Source: an uncultured Oscillospiraceae bacterium (lineage in GTDB: Bacteria; Bacillota; Clostridia; Oscillospirales; Oscillospiraceae). Taken from it: a stretch of 33,687 nt of DNA. Below are positions 25,070 through 32,987 of this stretch, in pieces. Numbering within the stretch: the stretch's first letter is position 1; each line of letters starts with the position of its first letter. The notes beneath the pieces were generated by a model. The model did not search any database and had not been told where the DNA came from. It saw nothing but the letters and a program-made list of their open reading frames with translations. The translations under genes and the position numbers were made by a program. Location: contig CAKUBI010000025.1 of assembly GCA_934636865.1 (NCBI GenBank), positions 1-33,687 of the forward strand, in the 5' to 3' direction.

Positions 25070-25750
25070 ATGAGCGATTTCATCCCAACGCCCACGCCGA
25101 GCTACAGCGGAAAGCTCCGCAACCACATGCTGCTGGTGCCTGAGTGCATCAACGAGTGCAGCGGCATCCGCATCTTCGGTCGGACCATCAGGTCCTTCAT
25201 CTTCTCTACCGACGTTGCCACCATCGCGAGCATCAATGCCGACGCGGTGATCGCCGTCTATCCCTTCACGCCGCAGCCGCGCATCGTGCGCGCCGTGATC
25301 AGCGTGGCGGATATGCCGGTGTTCTGCGGCGTCGGCGGCGGCTTCACGTCCGGCGCGCGCTCCGTCGCGCAGGCGATGGAAGCGGAGCACTGCGGCGCCT
25401 ACGGCGTCGTGCTCAACGCCCCGGTCTCGGCTGACATTCTGCGCGACATCAAGGCGCACGTCGATATCCCCGTCGTCGCGACCATCGTTTCCGCCACGCA
25501 GGACACCGAGGCGCGCATCGCCGCGGGCGTTGATATCCTGAACGTCTCCGCCGCGGCGGAAACGCCGCAGCTCGTGGCGGAGCTCCGCGCGCGCCATCCC
25601 GAGATCCCGATCATCGCGACCGGCGGTCCCAGGGACGAGACCATCCGCAAGACCATCGCCGCGGGCGCGAACGCCATCACCTACACCCCGCCCGACAACG
25701 GCGTGCTGCTGGCCGAGATCATGCACGCGCACCGCGAGCGCTACCGGTAA
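25070..25750 (+). CDS. TIM-barrel protein, possibly NanE/phosphate-binding type
   Basis: A 226-residue protein that looks like a single beta/alpha barrel: repeated strand-loop units such as ADAVIAVYPFT, MPVFCGVGGGF, GAYGVVLNAPV, IPVVATIVSAT, VDILNVSAA and the C-terminal IIATGGPRDETI, which resembles a phosphate-binding loop of the ThiE/NanE/indole-glycerol-phosphate group. The exact family is not recognised; an epimerase or lyase of a phosphorylated substrate is one possibility. AAAGGAAGGTG precedes the ATG. It is 57 bases after the HD gene with a strong terminator behind, so it may end that operon. Cytoplasmic. Confidence 0.7.
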   Translation: MSDFIPTPTPSYSGKLRNHMLLVPECINECSGIRIFGRTIRSFIFSTDVATIASINADAVIAVYPFTPQPRIVRAVISVADMPVFCGVGGGFTSGARSVAQAMEAEHCGAYGVVLNAPVSADILRDIKAHVDIPVVATIVSATQDTEARIAAGVDILNVSAAAETPQLVAELRARHPEIPIIATGGPRDETIRKTIAAGANAITYTPPDNGVLLAEIMHAHRERYR

Positions 25751-25760
25751 ACTGCATACG

Positions 25761-25796
25761 AAAAGGGCTGACCCGAGCGGGTCAGCCCTTTTTTCA
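25761..25796. terminator. Bidirectional terminator between converging genes
   Basis: A 14-bp perfect stem AAAAGGGCTGACCC/GGGTCAGCCCTTTT with loop GAGC. T residues flank it on both strands, so it serves the TIM-barrel gene on the plus strand and the lipoprotein gene on the minus strand. Confidence 0.92.
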
Positions 25797-25805
25797 TTTC
25801 TCTTT

Positions 25806-27158
25806 TCAGTACGGATACGGGAAGGCGGAAAACACCGCGCGGCCGTCCACAAGGGTGAAGGGATACTCGATCGTCTCCTCGCCGCCGGGGTCCTCCCCGC
25901 CAGGATCGCGACGGGTGATGACCTGCGTCACAACGCCCGTTTCACCGTCGAGCGTCACGCTGCGCGTATCGCCGATGATATCGATATCGCTGCCTCGCGC
26001 CCCGTCGAGCACGTAGAGCCTGCCGCCCTCCTCGGCAAAGCGCGCCGGTTCCTCGGCGAGCCATTCATCCGCCAGCGACGCGTCAAAATAGCGGCAGAGC
26101 AGCGCGCGCAGCTCCGACATCGTCGAAACGCCGCTGATCTCCGCGCCCCAATAAGTGTAGCCCCCGATCTCCACCGTGCCGGATTCCGCGCTGCACGCCG
26201 GCGAGAGCATATGGAACCATGCCCACAGTGCCGCCGCCGTGTCGAAATCCGAGAGCACGATCTGCTCCTGCGAAACATCCAGAAGCTCCTTCGCGTGCTC
26301 GCTGAGCGCGCTGTAGAACGCATCATACGGCACCTCGAATACCTGCGGCCCCGCCGCGTAGGGCGCGATGATATAATTGTCGAACGTCACCGTCATGCCG
26401 GCAGCTGTGAAGCGCAGCGCCGCGAACGAGGGGAAATCCAGAAGATAGGAATCGTAATCGTCAAAGTACCCCTCGTTCAGGTTCTGCTCTCCGATCTGCG
26501 AGGCGATGCTCCAGTAGATCCTCTCCTGCAGGGTATTGCCGTTCACGTCGCCCTCCTGCGAGGCAAGATCGTCGAACGTCAGAAATTCGCCGCTCGTCAG
26601 GTCGAAGTTCCACGTGCGGCTGGCGCTGTTGGGATGCGGGCCGCCGTAGTAGGTATACTCCTCGGCCGCGATGCTCAAAAGCTTTCCCTCAACGCGGTAC
26701 ACCTCGCCGAGCGTCAGCTCGCTCGTCCAGCTGCCGCCGGTCGTGAACATGCTCCCGTCGGTTCCGGCGGCGTAAAGCTCCTTCGCTTCCTCCGTCATCT
26801 TCCCGGCGTCCGCGCGCAGCGATGTGAGCACGCTTTCCATCTCCGTGTTGAACGCCGCCTGCACTCGCAGCTGCGCCGCCTCGCCCGCGCCGCCGTTCGC
26901 TGTCACATTCTCGGCCAGCGTGTAGACATCGCCGCTTTCATCGCGCAGCTCGAGCTGCGGCAGCTCGTAGCGCTCGGAGAAGAGCACCGTGCCGTCGTCG
27001 GCCTTGTACTCGTCCTCATAGACGCTCGTGGTCAGCTCGAAGTGCAGCGCCGTTTCCGCCGGATCGCTGTCCTCCGGTCCGCCGTCCGCCCCCGCGCCGC
27101 AGGCGGCAAGGTTCAGCGCCAGCACGCAGGAAAGCAGCATCGCCATCCATTTTTTCAT
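25806..27158 (-). CDS. Lipoprotein with DUF3298/RsiV-like motif
   Basis: A 450-residue exported lipoprotein. The signal peptide MKKWMAMLLSCVLALNLAAC ends in a lipobox with Cys20, so it should be anchored to the outer face of the membrane. The segment around EEYTYYGGPHPNSASRTWNFDLTSGE has the YYGGPHP signature of DUF3298, seen in RsiV-like anti-sigma factors and PdaC-type proteins; the preceding region fits the companion DUF4163. The C-terminal part has no recognised family. AAAGGAG lies six bases before the ATG. It starts 33 bases after tmcAL on the same strand and is probably in that transcript. Lysozyme or peptidoglycan sensing is possible by family, not shown. Confidence 0.82.
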   Translation of the reverse strand: MKKWMAMLLSCVLALNLAACGAGADGGPEDSDPAETALHFELTTSVYEDEYKADDGTVLFSERYELPQLELRDESGDVYTLAENVTANGGAGEAAQLRVQAAFNTEMESVLTSLRADAGKMTEEAKELYAAGTDGSMFTTGGSWTSELTLGEVYRVEGKLLSIAAEEYTYYGGPHPNSASRTWNFDLTSGEFLTFDDLASQEGDVNGNTLQERIYWSIASQIGEQNLNEGYFDDYDSYLLDFPSFAALRFTAAGMTVTFDNYIIAPYAAGPQVFEVPYDAFYSALSEHAKELLDVSQEQIVLSDFDTAAALWAWFHMLSPACSAESGTVEIGGYTYWGAEISGVSTMSELRALLCRYFDASLADEWLAEEPARFAEEGGRLYVLDGARGSDIDIIGDTRSVTLDGETGVVTQVITRRDPGGEDPGGEETIEYPFTLVDGRAVFSAFPYPY

Positions 27159-27191
27159 CGTCGTCTCCTTTCCGGGGTCTCAGGTCCGGTC

Positions 27192-28388
27192 TCACACGAT
27201 GACCGGACCGCTCGTCCACGCGCTCCCGCCCTGCGCGGCGGCAAGGTCCGGGTACGCGAGAACATACTGATCCTCTGCCCGCGCGGAAAGCTCGAAGAGC
27301 CTCCGTGCGCTTGCGTCCAGCGCGCGCACATCGGCGCTCTTGATGAGCACCGGCGCGCACGCCGTCTTTTTCATCTGCTTCAATACCGCGCGCCCGCGCT
27401 CATTGAACGCCAGCACCCGGAGATAGGGCACGCGCGGCGGCATATCCTCCTTCGTCACGCCGAGGTACGCCGCGAGCAGCATCCGCCGCAGCCGCGCGTA
27501 GGCGTAGCGTTTGGTCTTGACCGCGCCGAGCAGCGCATCGATCGATGCCGCCGTCCGCGCCGACTCGTAAAACCGGCGGTAAAGCCCCTCGTTCCCGCCG
27601 TCATAGCGGGCGAAGTCCGCTTCCTCCATCCTCCGCAGGCGTGAGAGGATCGCACGCTCCGCGTTTGCCATCGTCACCGGCGCGCGGCCCGCCGCGCATT
27701 CGCGCGCGTAGATGGCGGCGCTCTCCGCCGTCAGGTAGGCGGAAGCGTCCTCTCCGCGCGTGAGCTTCTCGCGGATAAAGCTCGCCGAAGCGAAGCCCTC
27801 CTTAGCGCCGCCGTCGTGGCCGACGGCTCTGCGCTCCATCGCGAGCGGCACGATCGCGCTGCCGCTCTGGAGCAGCGCCTTGCAGTACTCCACACCGAGG
27901 ATGTCGTTCGGCGCGCCGAGCACGGCGGCGTCATCTCCGATGAGCTCCCTTGCCGCCGCTTCCCGCGCGCTCGCAAACGAGGCGCCCGATGTGAGCCTTT
28001 CGCGCAGTTTTTCGGGAAAGTCCGCCCGCAGCAGCGTCTCCGCCGCGCGCAGCAGCTTTGCCGTGTCGCCGCATTCGCTGCCGAAGGCCAGCGTATCGAC
28101 AGCGCCCGCCGCCTCAAGGACCGCCGCGCCGCCGCGGGCAAAGCCCTCCGCCGAGGAAACGGCCCATGGCAGCGGCAGCTCGAAAACGAGGTCCGCCCCG
28201 CCGCGCACGGCGGCTTCCGCGCGCGCGTGCATCCGTTCGACGGCAAGATCGCCGCGCTGGACAAAGTCGCCGCTCATTGCGCAGACGATCCGCGTCTCCT
28301 CGCCGAAGCGGCGGCGCAGCTCGTCGATCTGCCACTTGTGGCCGCGGTGGAAGGGATTATACTCAGATATTATACCAATCGTTTTCAT
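27192..28388 (-). CDS. tmcAL: tRNA(Met) cytidine acetate ligase TmcAL
   Basis: TmcAL (YlbM) makes N4-acetylcytidine at the wobble position of elongator tRNA(Met), using acetate and ATP through acetyl-AMP. The 398-residue product begins MKTIGIISEYNPFHRGHKWQ, the HxGH nucleotidyltransferase signature in the family form. Other family segments are MSGDFVQRGDLA, DLVFELPLPWAVSSAE and ILGVEYCKAL. GAGAGGA precedes the ATG. It is divergent from ackA with a 170-base gap; acetate made by AckA is the cofactor used by TmcAL, though the adjacency may be coincidental. The lipoprotein gene follows. Confidence 0.93.
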   Translation of the reverse strand: MKTIGIISEYNPFHRGHKWQIDELRRRFGEETRIVCAMSGDFVQRGDLAVERMHARAEAAVRGGADLVFELPLPWAVSSAEGFARGGAAVLEAAGAVDTLAFGSECGDTAKLLRAAETLLRADFPEKLRERLTSGASFASAREAAARELIGDDAAVLGAPNDILGVEYCKALLQSGSAIVPLAMERRAVGHDGGAKEGFASASFIREKLTRGEDASAYLTAESAAIYARECAAGRAPVTMANAERAILSRLRRMEEADFARYDGGNEGLYRRFYESARTAASIDALLGAVKTKRYAYARLRRMLLAAYLGVTKEDMPPRVPYLRVLAFNERGRAVLKQMKKTACAPVLIKSADVRALDASARRLFELSARAEDQYVLAYPDLAAAQGGSAWTSGPVIV

Positions 28389-28438
28389 GAAAGTCCTCTC
28401 AAAGCGGTTACAAAAGAGTTACGTTTTGTTAAATTTGC

Positions 28439-28466
28439 TTGTGTTTGCCAAAAAGTTTGCTATAAT
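28439..28466 (+). promoter_or_regulatory. Promoter of ackA
   Basis: -10 TATAAT (28461-28466) with extended TGC immediately before, and a weak -35 TTGTGT (28439-28444) 16 bases upstream. The long leader to ackA holds no clear structure. Confidence 0.7.
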
Positions 28467-28558
28467 AGGCAATGTATGTTTAACAACCGATCGTTTTTCA
28501 TGATTCTATCGGAAATTCGGGCGCAATGCAAGCCGCCCTCGAAAAAAGGAGTACACTT

Positions 28559-29758
28559 ATGAACGTATTGGTCATCAACGCAGGCTCTTCCTCCCTGAAG
28601 TATCAGCTGCTCAACCCCGCCACGGGCGAGCTGCTGGCCAAGGGCCTGTGCGAGCGTATCGGCATCGACGGCATGTTTACTTACAAGCCCCAGCTGCCCG
28701 GCAAGGAAGCCGTCAAGGAGGCCTCCGTCTCCATGCCCACCCACAGCGAGGCCATCCAGACCGTGCTGAACGCGCTGGTCGATGAGAAGAACGGCGTCAT
28801 TTCCTCCATGAAGGAGATCGACGCGGTCGGTCACCGCGTGGTCCACGGCGGCGAGAAGTTCGCCAAGTCCGTCGTCATCACCGACGAGGTCATGCAGGCT
28901 ATCGAGGAGTGCAACCCCCTCGCCCCCCTGCACAACCCCGCCAACATCATCGGCATCAAGGCCTGCCAGGAGCTCATGCCCGGCGTGCCCATGGTCGCCG
29001 TGTTCGACACCGCCTTCCACCAGACCATGCCCCCCGTCGCCTATACCTATGCCCTGCCCTACGAGTACTATGAGAAGGACAAGGTCCGTCGCTACGGCTT
29101 CCACGGCACCTCTCACAAGTATGTTTCCCAGCGCGCGGCCGATATGCTCGGCAAGCCCGTCGAGCAGCTCAAGCTGATCTCCTGCCACCTGGGCAACGGC
29201 TCCTCCGTCACCGCCATCGACGGCGGCAAGAGCGTGGATACCTCCATGGGCTTCACCCCGCTGGCCGGCCTTCCCATGGGCACCCGCGCCGGTGATATCG
29301 ACGCCGGTATCCTCGAGTACCTGATGAACAAGTACGGCATGGACATCAAGGAGATGGTCAACATCCTCAACAAGAAGTCCGGCGTCATGGGCGTCAGCGG
29401 CGTCAGCTCCGACTTCCGCGATCTTGAGAACGCCTTCAAGGAGGGCAACGAGCGCGCCGGTCTCGCCGTTGACATGTTCAACTACGGCGTGAAGAAGCTC
29501 ATCGGCGCGTATGCCGCCGCCATGGGCGGCGTGGACGCCATCATCTTCACCGCGGGCGTGGGCGAGAACAGCGCCTCTCAGCGCATGGCCATCGCCTCCG
29601 GCCTCGAGTTCATGGGCGTCAAGATGGACGAGGACGCCAACAAGGTCCGCGGCGAGGAGCGCGTCATCTCCGCGCCCGACTCCAAGGTCACCGTCCTCCT
29701 CATCCCCACCAACGAGGAGCTCATGATCGCCATGGATACCGCCGCCCTCGTCGGCTAA
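28559..29758 (+). CDS. ackA: Acetate kinase
   Basis: AckA makes ATP and acetate from acetyl phosphate and ADP. The 399-residue product has all the signatures: MNVLVINAGSSSLKYQ, AVFDTAFHQTMP, YGFHGTSHKYVS with the catalytic His, CHLGNGSS, the MGTRAGDIDAG loop and FTAGVGENS. AAAAAAGGAG lies upstream of ATG 28559; an ATG 33 bases earlier lacks a ribosome binding site. In this genome it would harvest the acetyl phosphate from glycine reductase, linking the two ends of the window. Codon use is extremely C-ending, as expected for a highly expressed gene. No phosphotransacetylase gene is adjacent. Confidence 0.98.
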   Translation: MNVLVINAGSSSLKYQLLNPATGELLAKGLCERIGIDGMFTYKPQLPGKEAVKEASVSMPTHSEAIQTVLNALVDEKNGVISSMKEIDAVGHRVVHGGEKFAKSVVITDEVMQAIEECNPLAPLHNPANIIGIKACQELMPGVPMVAVFDTAFHQTMPPVAYTYALPYEYYEKDKVRRYGFHGTSHKYVSQRAADMLGKPVEQLKLISCHLGNGSSVTAIDGGKSVDTSMGFTPLAGLPMGTRAGDIDAGILEYLMNKYGMDIKEMVNILNKKSGVMGVSGVSSDFRDLENAFKEGNERAGLAVDMFNYGVKKLIGAYAAAMGGVDAIIFTAGVGENSASQRMAIASGLEFMGVKMDEDANKVRGEERVISAPDSKVTVLLIPTNEELMIAMDTAALVG

Positions 29759-29787
29759 ACGGTCTCCCAAAACGGCATATCGATGAT

Positions 29788-29823
29788 AAGGCCCCGCTTA
29801 CAGCCGTAAGCGGGGCCTTTTTT
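29788..29823 (+). terminator. Terminator of ackA, first copy of a duplicated element
   Basis: A 13-bp perfect stem AAGGCCCCGCTTA/TAAGCGGGGCCTT with loop CAGCCG and six T residues. The 35 bases at 29788-29822 recur exactly at 30542-30576. Confidence 0.94.
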
Positions 29824-30252
29824 GCCGCGTTTGCAGATGAAGATCTTGAAGCCTTCAAAATCGGCGGGACATATTGCCCGGAATGTGATACAATAGAACC
29901 GTTCCGGATTGGAAGCGCCTTCAAAGGCGGCGGCAGCGCCTATGGCGGAAAGTGGAAACCGAATCCCAATAAACCACAGGATAAAATTTTCATTGGACCT
30001 CCTAATACTGTTCAAAGATACTATCTTCAGCTCCGAAAGGGAGGGTATTGGGTTACCGTAAAATATGACGCAAATGGGAAAGCCGTTGTCCTTCGCCATG
30101 AAACAGGCCACGCCCCCGGAAGTGGACATTCCAATCCTCACGATCATCAGATTACATGGGATAATCCAAGTGAGCACCCTCAAAAAGGCCCGGCCACCAA
30201 CTACCCGGAGGGGGCTCCCGATTTAAAGCAGCATAGAAAAGAGGTGTACCTG
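29821..30252 (+). pseudogene. Start-less open frame, possible displaced toxin C-terminal domain
   Basis: The frame is open from within the end of ackA through 30534 with no stop, yet between 29821 and 30243 it has no ATG, GTG or TTG codon, so it cannot be translated as an independent gene from a normal start. The translation is nonetheless protein-like: YCPECDTIEPFRIGS, GGSAYGGKWKPNPNKP, RKGGYWVTVKYDANGKAVV and HETGHAPGSGHSNPHDHQI, a histidine-rich run that could be catalytic. This composition, together with the short gene behind it, resembles the exchangeable C-terminal tips of polymorphic toxins. Base composition is clearly richer in A and T than flanking genes. I do not assign a toxin family; the call rests on layout and composition. 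Confidence 0.5.
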
Positions 30253-30534
30253 TTGGATACAAGTATCGTTCCGTATGATCCGGAAGCATATCGTTTCAAA
30301 ACCATCAGCGATTTTAAAGACAGTATGCGCTATGGTGCAGAGGTCGTCATAGAATGGAAGGGGCAGGAATATGGTATTTGGTCTGAAAATGGCACGATTC
30401 GTGTTACTTGTTCCAGTACGCCGAACGAAAGCCGCATATTTGATACCGCCGATGATGCACTCGACTATATGCTCGGCTCCGACCGGCTGCGGGATGTGAT
30501 CACGCAGGTCACCGTGCTCGACCGCACCATTTAA
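30253..30534 (+). CDS. Small protein, possible immunity protein for the displaced toxin tip
   Basis: A protein of 93 residues from TTG 30253, preceded by AAAAGAGGTG at six bases, or 96 residues from GTG 30244. It is acidic, without cysteine pairs or membrane segments, and has YRFKTISDFKDSMRYGAEVV, EWKGQEYGIW and the C-terminal TADDALDYMLGSDRLRDVI. Small acidic proteins of this build accompany toxin tips; I recall similar C-termini in Clostridia but cannot name the family. It shares the reading frame of the start-less segment upstream, which is unusual for a toxin-immunity pair and may mean the toxin stop was lost or the two parts are one fused remnant. The second terminator copy follows eight bases after the stop. 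Confidence 0.55.
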   Translation: MDTSIVPYDPEAYRFKTISDFKDSMRYGAEVVIEWKGQEYGIWSENGTIRVTCSSTPNESRIFDTADDALDYMLGSDRLRDVITQVTVLDRTI

Positions 30535-30541
30535 AACTGCA

Positions 30542-30576
30542 AAGGCCCCGCTTACAGCCGTAAGCGGGGCCTTTTT
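30542..30576. terminator. Second copy of the ackA-type terminator
   Basis: Identical over 35 bases to 29788-29822 (13-bp stem, CAGCCG loop, five T residues on the plus strand). It ends the insert on the plus strand and lies four bases from the nhaC stop codon, so it may also end nhaC transcription. Confidence 0.9.
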
Positions 30577-30579
30577 GTC

Positions 30580-31887
30580 TTATTTCGCCGCTTTTTGCGC
30601 GCGGCGCGGTGCCGCCGTGCGCCGCAGCAGCGTCCACAGCGGCAGAAGGTAGAGGAAGCACGCGGCGAGCAGGCTCCCCGTCGGCGCGCCGACGGTCGAA
30701 AGCGGCGTCGCGCCCGCGATGGACCACGGCACGAGCGGCGCGACGACCACCGCCGTGTTTCCAAGGTCGCTCGCACGCTCGCGCGCGTCGGTCTGCGTCT
30801 GCGCGCAGAGCTGGTCGGTCAGGATGATGGCAAACGACTGGTTGCACGCCACGAGCGACGCGAGCACTGACGTGAGCAGCATCGAACAGCAGGGCGAGGT
30901 CCTCTCGCTCAGCGCCGTGACGCGGCTGCGCAGGCCGTCCAAAAGGCCCGTTTCGCGGAAAATGCCGGAATAGGCCGATGAGATCATCACGATCAAAATG
31001 ACGCGCAGCATCGAAACGACGCCCCCGCCGTTGAGCATCGCGCCGACCTCCGCGTCGGACGCCGCATAGCCGAGCATCGCCGTTTTGAGCAGTGTGAGCG
31101 CGTCCATGCGCCGCAGCAGCACGCAGAGGACGACTGCGGCGAGGATGCTTGCCGCCATCGCCCGCCGGACCTTCACGCGCAGCAGCGCCAGCACCAGAAT
31201 GAGCACCGCCGGCAGGCACATGACCCAGCGGAGCGTCATCTCGCGCCCGTAGAGCGGCCACAGATCCGCCCGCGCGCCGCCGCTGCCGCCTGACACGCCC
31301 AGCAGCAGATAGGCCCCACAGCTCACAAGAAACGGCACGAGCGCCGTTTTGACCATGGTGCGGATGTTGTCGTAAATATCGGTCCCCGTCAGATCGCTCA
31401 CGAGCAGCGCGCTCGTGGAAACCGGCGAGCAGCGGTCGCCGAAGTACACGCCCGAGAGCATCGCCCCGCCGAGCAGCAGCGGGTCCATGCCCATCGAAAC
31501 GCCCACGCTCACGCTGATGGTGCCCATCGTCGCTGCCGTGCCGAAGGCCGTGCCCGTCAGCACGGACACGCCGCAGTTCAAAAGAAACGTCATCAGCAGC
31601 ATGATCTCCGGCCGGATGAGGTCCACAGCGCAGCAGATGATGAACGGCAGCGTGCCGCACGCGCGCCAGAGCGCCGTCAGGATGCCGATGATCGGGAACG
31701 TCAACAGCACGCCGGACGCCGTTTTCACGCCTGCGCCGACCATCCCGAAAAGCTCGCGCCAGGAAAAGTCCTGCCTTTTGCCGTAGACCATGAAAATGAG
31801 CAGCCCCGCCGCCAGCGCGTAAAGGATATTGAGCCGCAGCAGCACGCACAAAAGCAACGCCGCGCAGAAAAGAGCCATGGACAGCAT
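30580..31887 (-). CDS. NhaC-type Na+/H+ antiporter family protein
   Basis: A 435-residue transporter with about eleven or twelve membrane helices, related to NhaC Na+/H+ antiporters and to malate/lactate antiporters of that family. Marks include the paired segments FLLNCGVSVLTGTAFGTAATMGTIS and MLSGVYFGDRCSPVSTSALLVSDLTG, conserved in NhaC, and the C-terminal APLVPWSIAGATPLSTVG. GGGGAG lies six bases before the ATG. It is divergent from a LysR regulator and the two promoters overlap, so the regulator probably controls it. The substrate could be a proton-coupled ion or an organic acid; sequence does not decide. Confidence 0.87.
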   Translation of the reverse strand: MLSMALFCAALLLCVLLRLNILYALAAGLLIFMVYGKRQDFSWRELFGMVGAGVKTASGVLLTFPIIGILTALWRACGTLPFIICCAVDLIRPEIMLLMTFLLNCGVSVLTGTAFGTAATMGTISVSVGVSMGMDPLLLGGAMLSGVYFGDRCSPVSTSALLVSDLTGTDIYDNIRTMVKTALVPFLVSCGAYLLLGVSGGSGGARADLWPLYGREMTLRWVMCLPAVLILVLALLRVKVRRAMAASILAAVVLCVLLRRMDALTLLKTAMLGYAASDAEVGAMLNGGGVVSMLRVILIVMISSAYSGIFRETGLLDGLRSRVTALSERTSPCCSMLLTSVLASLVACNQSFAIILTDQLCAQTQTDARERASDLGNTAVVVAPLVPWSIAGATPLSTVGAPTGSLLAACFLYLLPLWTLLRRTAAPRRAQKAAK

Positions 31888-31934
31888 GTTGTTCTCCCCT
31901 TTCTCTGTCTGCCGTTCGGCTTTTTGCTGCTTTC

Positions 31935-31963
31935 AGTATACGCGAAAAGCCGCATCTTGTAAA
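31935..31963 (-). promoter_or_regulatory. Promoter of the nhaC-like gene
   Basis: On the minus strand, -35 TTTACA (31958-31963) and -10 TATACT (31935-31940) with a 17-base spacer. Its -35 shares five bases with the -35 of the divergent LysR promoter. Confidence 0.8.
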
Positions 31964-31985
31964 ACTGTAAAAAATGATATATTCT
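31957..31985 (+). promoter_or_regulatory. Promoter of the LysR regulator gene
   Basis: -35 TTGTAA (31957-31962) and -10 TATTCT (31980-31985) with a 17-base spacer, overlapping the minus-strand nhaC promoter. Confidence 0.7.
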
Positions 31986-32015
31986 ACAGACAAAAGCTGT
32001 GAAAGGAGCATTCCC

Positions 32016-32933
32016 GTGAACTTCAACTCGCTTGAATATTTCATCGTGCTCGCCCGGGAGCGGAACTTTACCCGCGCCGCCGACGCGCTGCACATCACGC
32101 AGCAGTCGCTCTCGTCGCATATCGCCCATCTCGAGCGCGAGCTGAACGCGCCGCTGCTCGTGCGCTGCACGCCGCTTGAGCTGACCTACGCAGGCCGCAC
32201 GTTCCTGCGCTACGCGCAGTCGCTCCAGCAGACGCGGCAGGATATGGCGCGCGAATTCTGCGACATTTCGGAAAACCAGAAGGGCGAGCTGCGCATCGGC
32301 ATCGCCTACACGCGCGGTCACGCCATCATGCCTCGCCTGATCCCCGCCTTTCAGCGCGAATATCCCAACGTTGAGGTACAGCTGCTCGAGGGCTCGAACG
32401 AGGGATTGCAGCGGATGCTGCTTGACAACACAGTGGATCTGGCTATTGCCAACTTTCCTCATGCACTGCCGGGGATCGAACTGAAAAACTTCTACGTGGA
32501 AGACCTTGTCCTCTGTCTCACCGATACACTGCTGGAGCGTTTCCCCGTTGATCTTGCTCTCTGCGCACAGCACGCCGCACAGGGAGACTTTCGTCCAATG
32601 CAAAATCTTCCCTTTCTCTATTGCAGTGCCGAAGATGTTGCCGGACGAATCGGGCGCGAACTGTTTCATGCCTCCGATTTTCAGCCCCGGCGCACGATTC
32701 GTTCTGAAAATGTGGAAACACTGCTGGCGCTTTGCGACGAGGGCGAAGGCGTGTGTCTCTGCCCACGAAATCTTGTCCATACAGCCATTCCGCCCGAACG
32801 CCTGAGCCATCTGCATATTCTTCCGCTTTCCGATGCGGCACGCTATCCCATGCATTTCGGCTATCATAGGCGCTCGTATCAGTGGAGTATGATCTCCGAG
32901 TTCATCCGCATCGCCCGCACACAGGCCGAATAA
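32016..32933 (+). CDS. LysR family transcriptional regulator
   Basis: A 305-residue LysR-type regulator. The N-terminal winged helix-turn-helix (residues 1-60) reads NFNSLEYFIVLARERNFTRAA and ITQQSLSSHIAHLERELNAPL; a linker helix follows, and the C-terminal two-lobed ligand domain (about 90-295) starts at GELRIGIAYTRGH. GTG 32016 is preceded by AAAGGAG at seven bases and gives the standard LysR N-terminus; the frame extends upstream into the promoter and is rejected. Divergent from nhaC with overlapping promoters, so it likely regulates nhaC and itself. The second half of the gene is a little richer in A and T than the first. Ligand unknown. Confidence 0.93.
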   Translation: MNFNSLEYFIVLARERNFTRAADALHITQQSLSSHIAHLERELNAPLLVRCTPLELTYAGRTFLRYAQSLQQTRQDMAREFCDISENQKGELRIGIAYTRGHAIMPRLIPAFQREYPNVEVQLLEGSNEGLQRMLLDNTVDLAIANFPHALPGIELKNFYVEDLVLCLTDTLLERFPVDLALCAQHAAQGDFRPMQNLPFLYCSAEDVAGRIGRELFHASDFQPRRTIRSENVETLLALCDEGEGVCLCPRNLVHTAIPPERLSHLHILPLSDAARYPMHFGYHRRSYQWSMISEFIRIARTQAE

Positions 32934-32942
32934 GCGGCAGAA

Positions 32943-32987
32943 AAGCGCCGACCGCACTGTTTTTGGTGCGGTCGGCGCTTCTTTTTT
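32943..32987. terminator. Bidirectional terminator between lysR and the agmatine deiminase gene
   Basis: A 15-bp perfect stem AAGCGCCGACCGCAC/GTGCGGTCGGCGCTT. The plus strand has CTTTTTTACTT after it and the minus strand TTTTC, so it can serve both converging genes. Confidence 0.92.

Noticed and set aside
29755..30183. 142-codon minus-strand frame across the insert behind ackA
   Set aside because: No ribosome binding site, and the plus-strand translation is far more protein-like; kept only as a weak alternative.
30509..32170. 553-codon minus-strand frame overlapping the nhaC-like gene
   Set aside because: Arg/Ala/Gly-rich shadow of nhaC in another frame, without membrane segments or a ribosome binding site.
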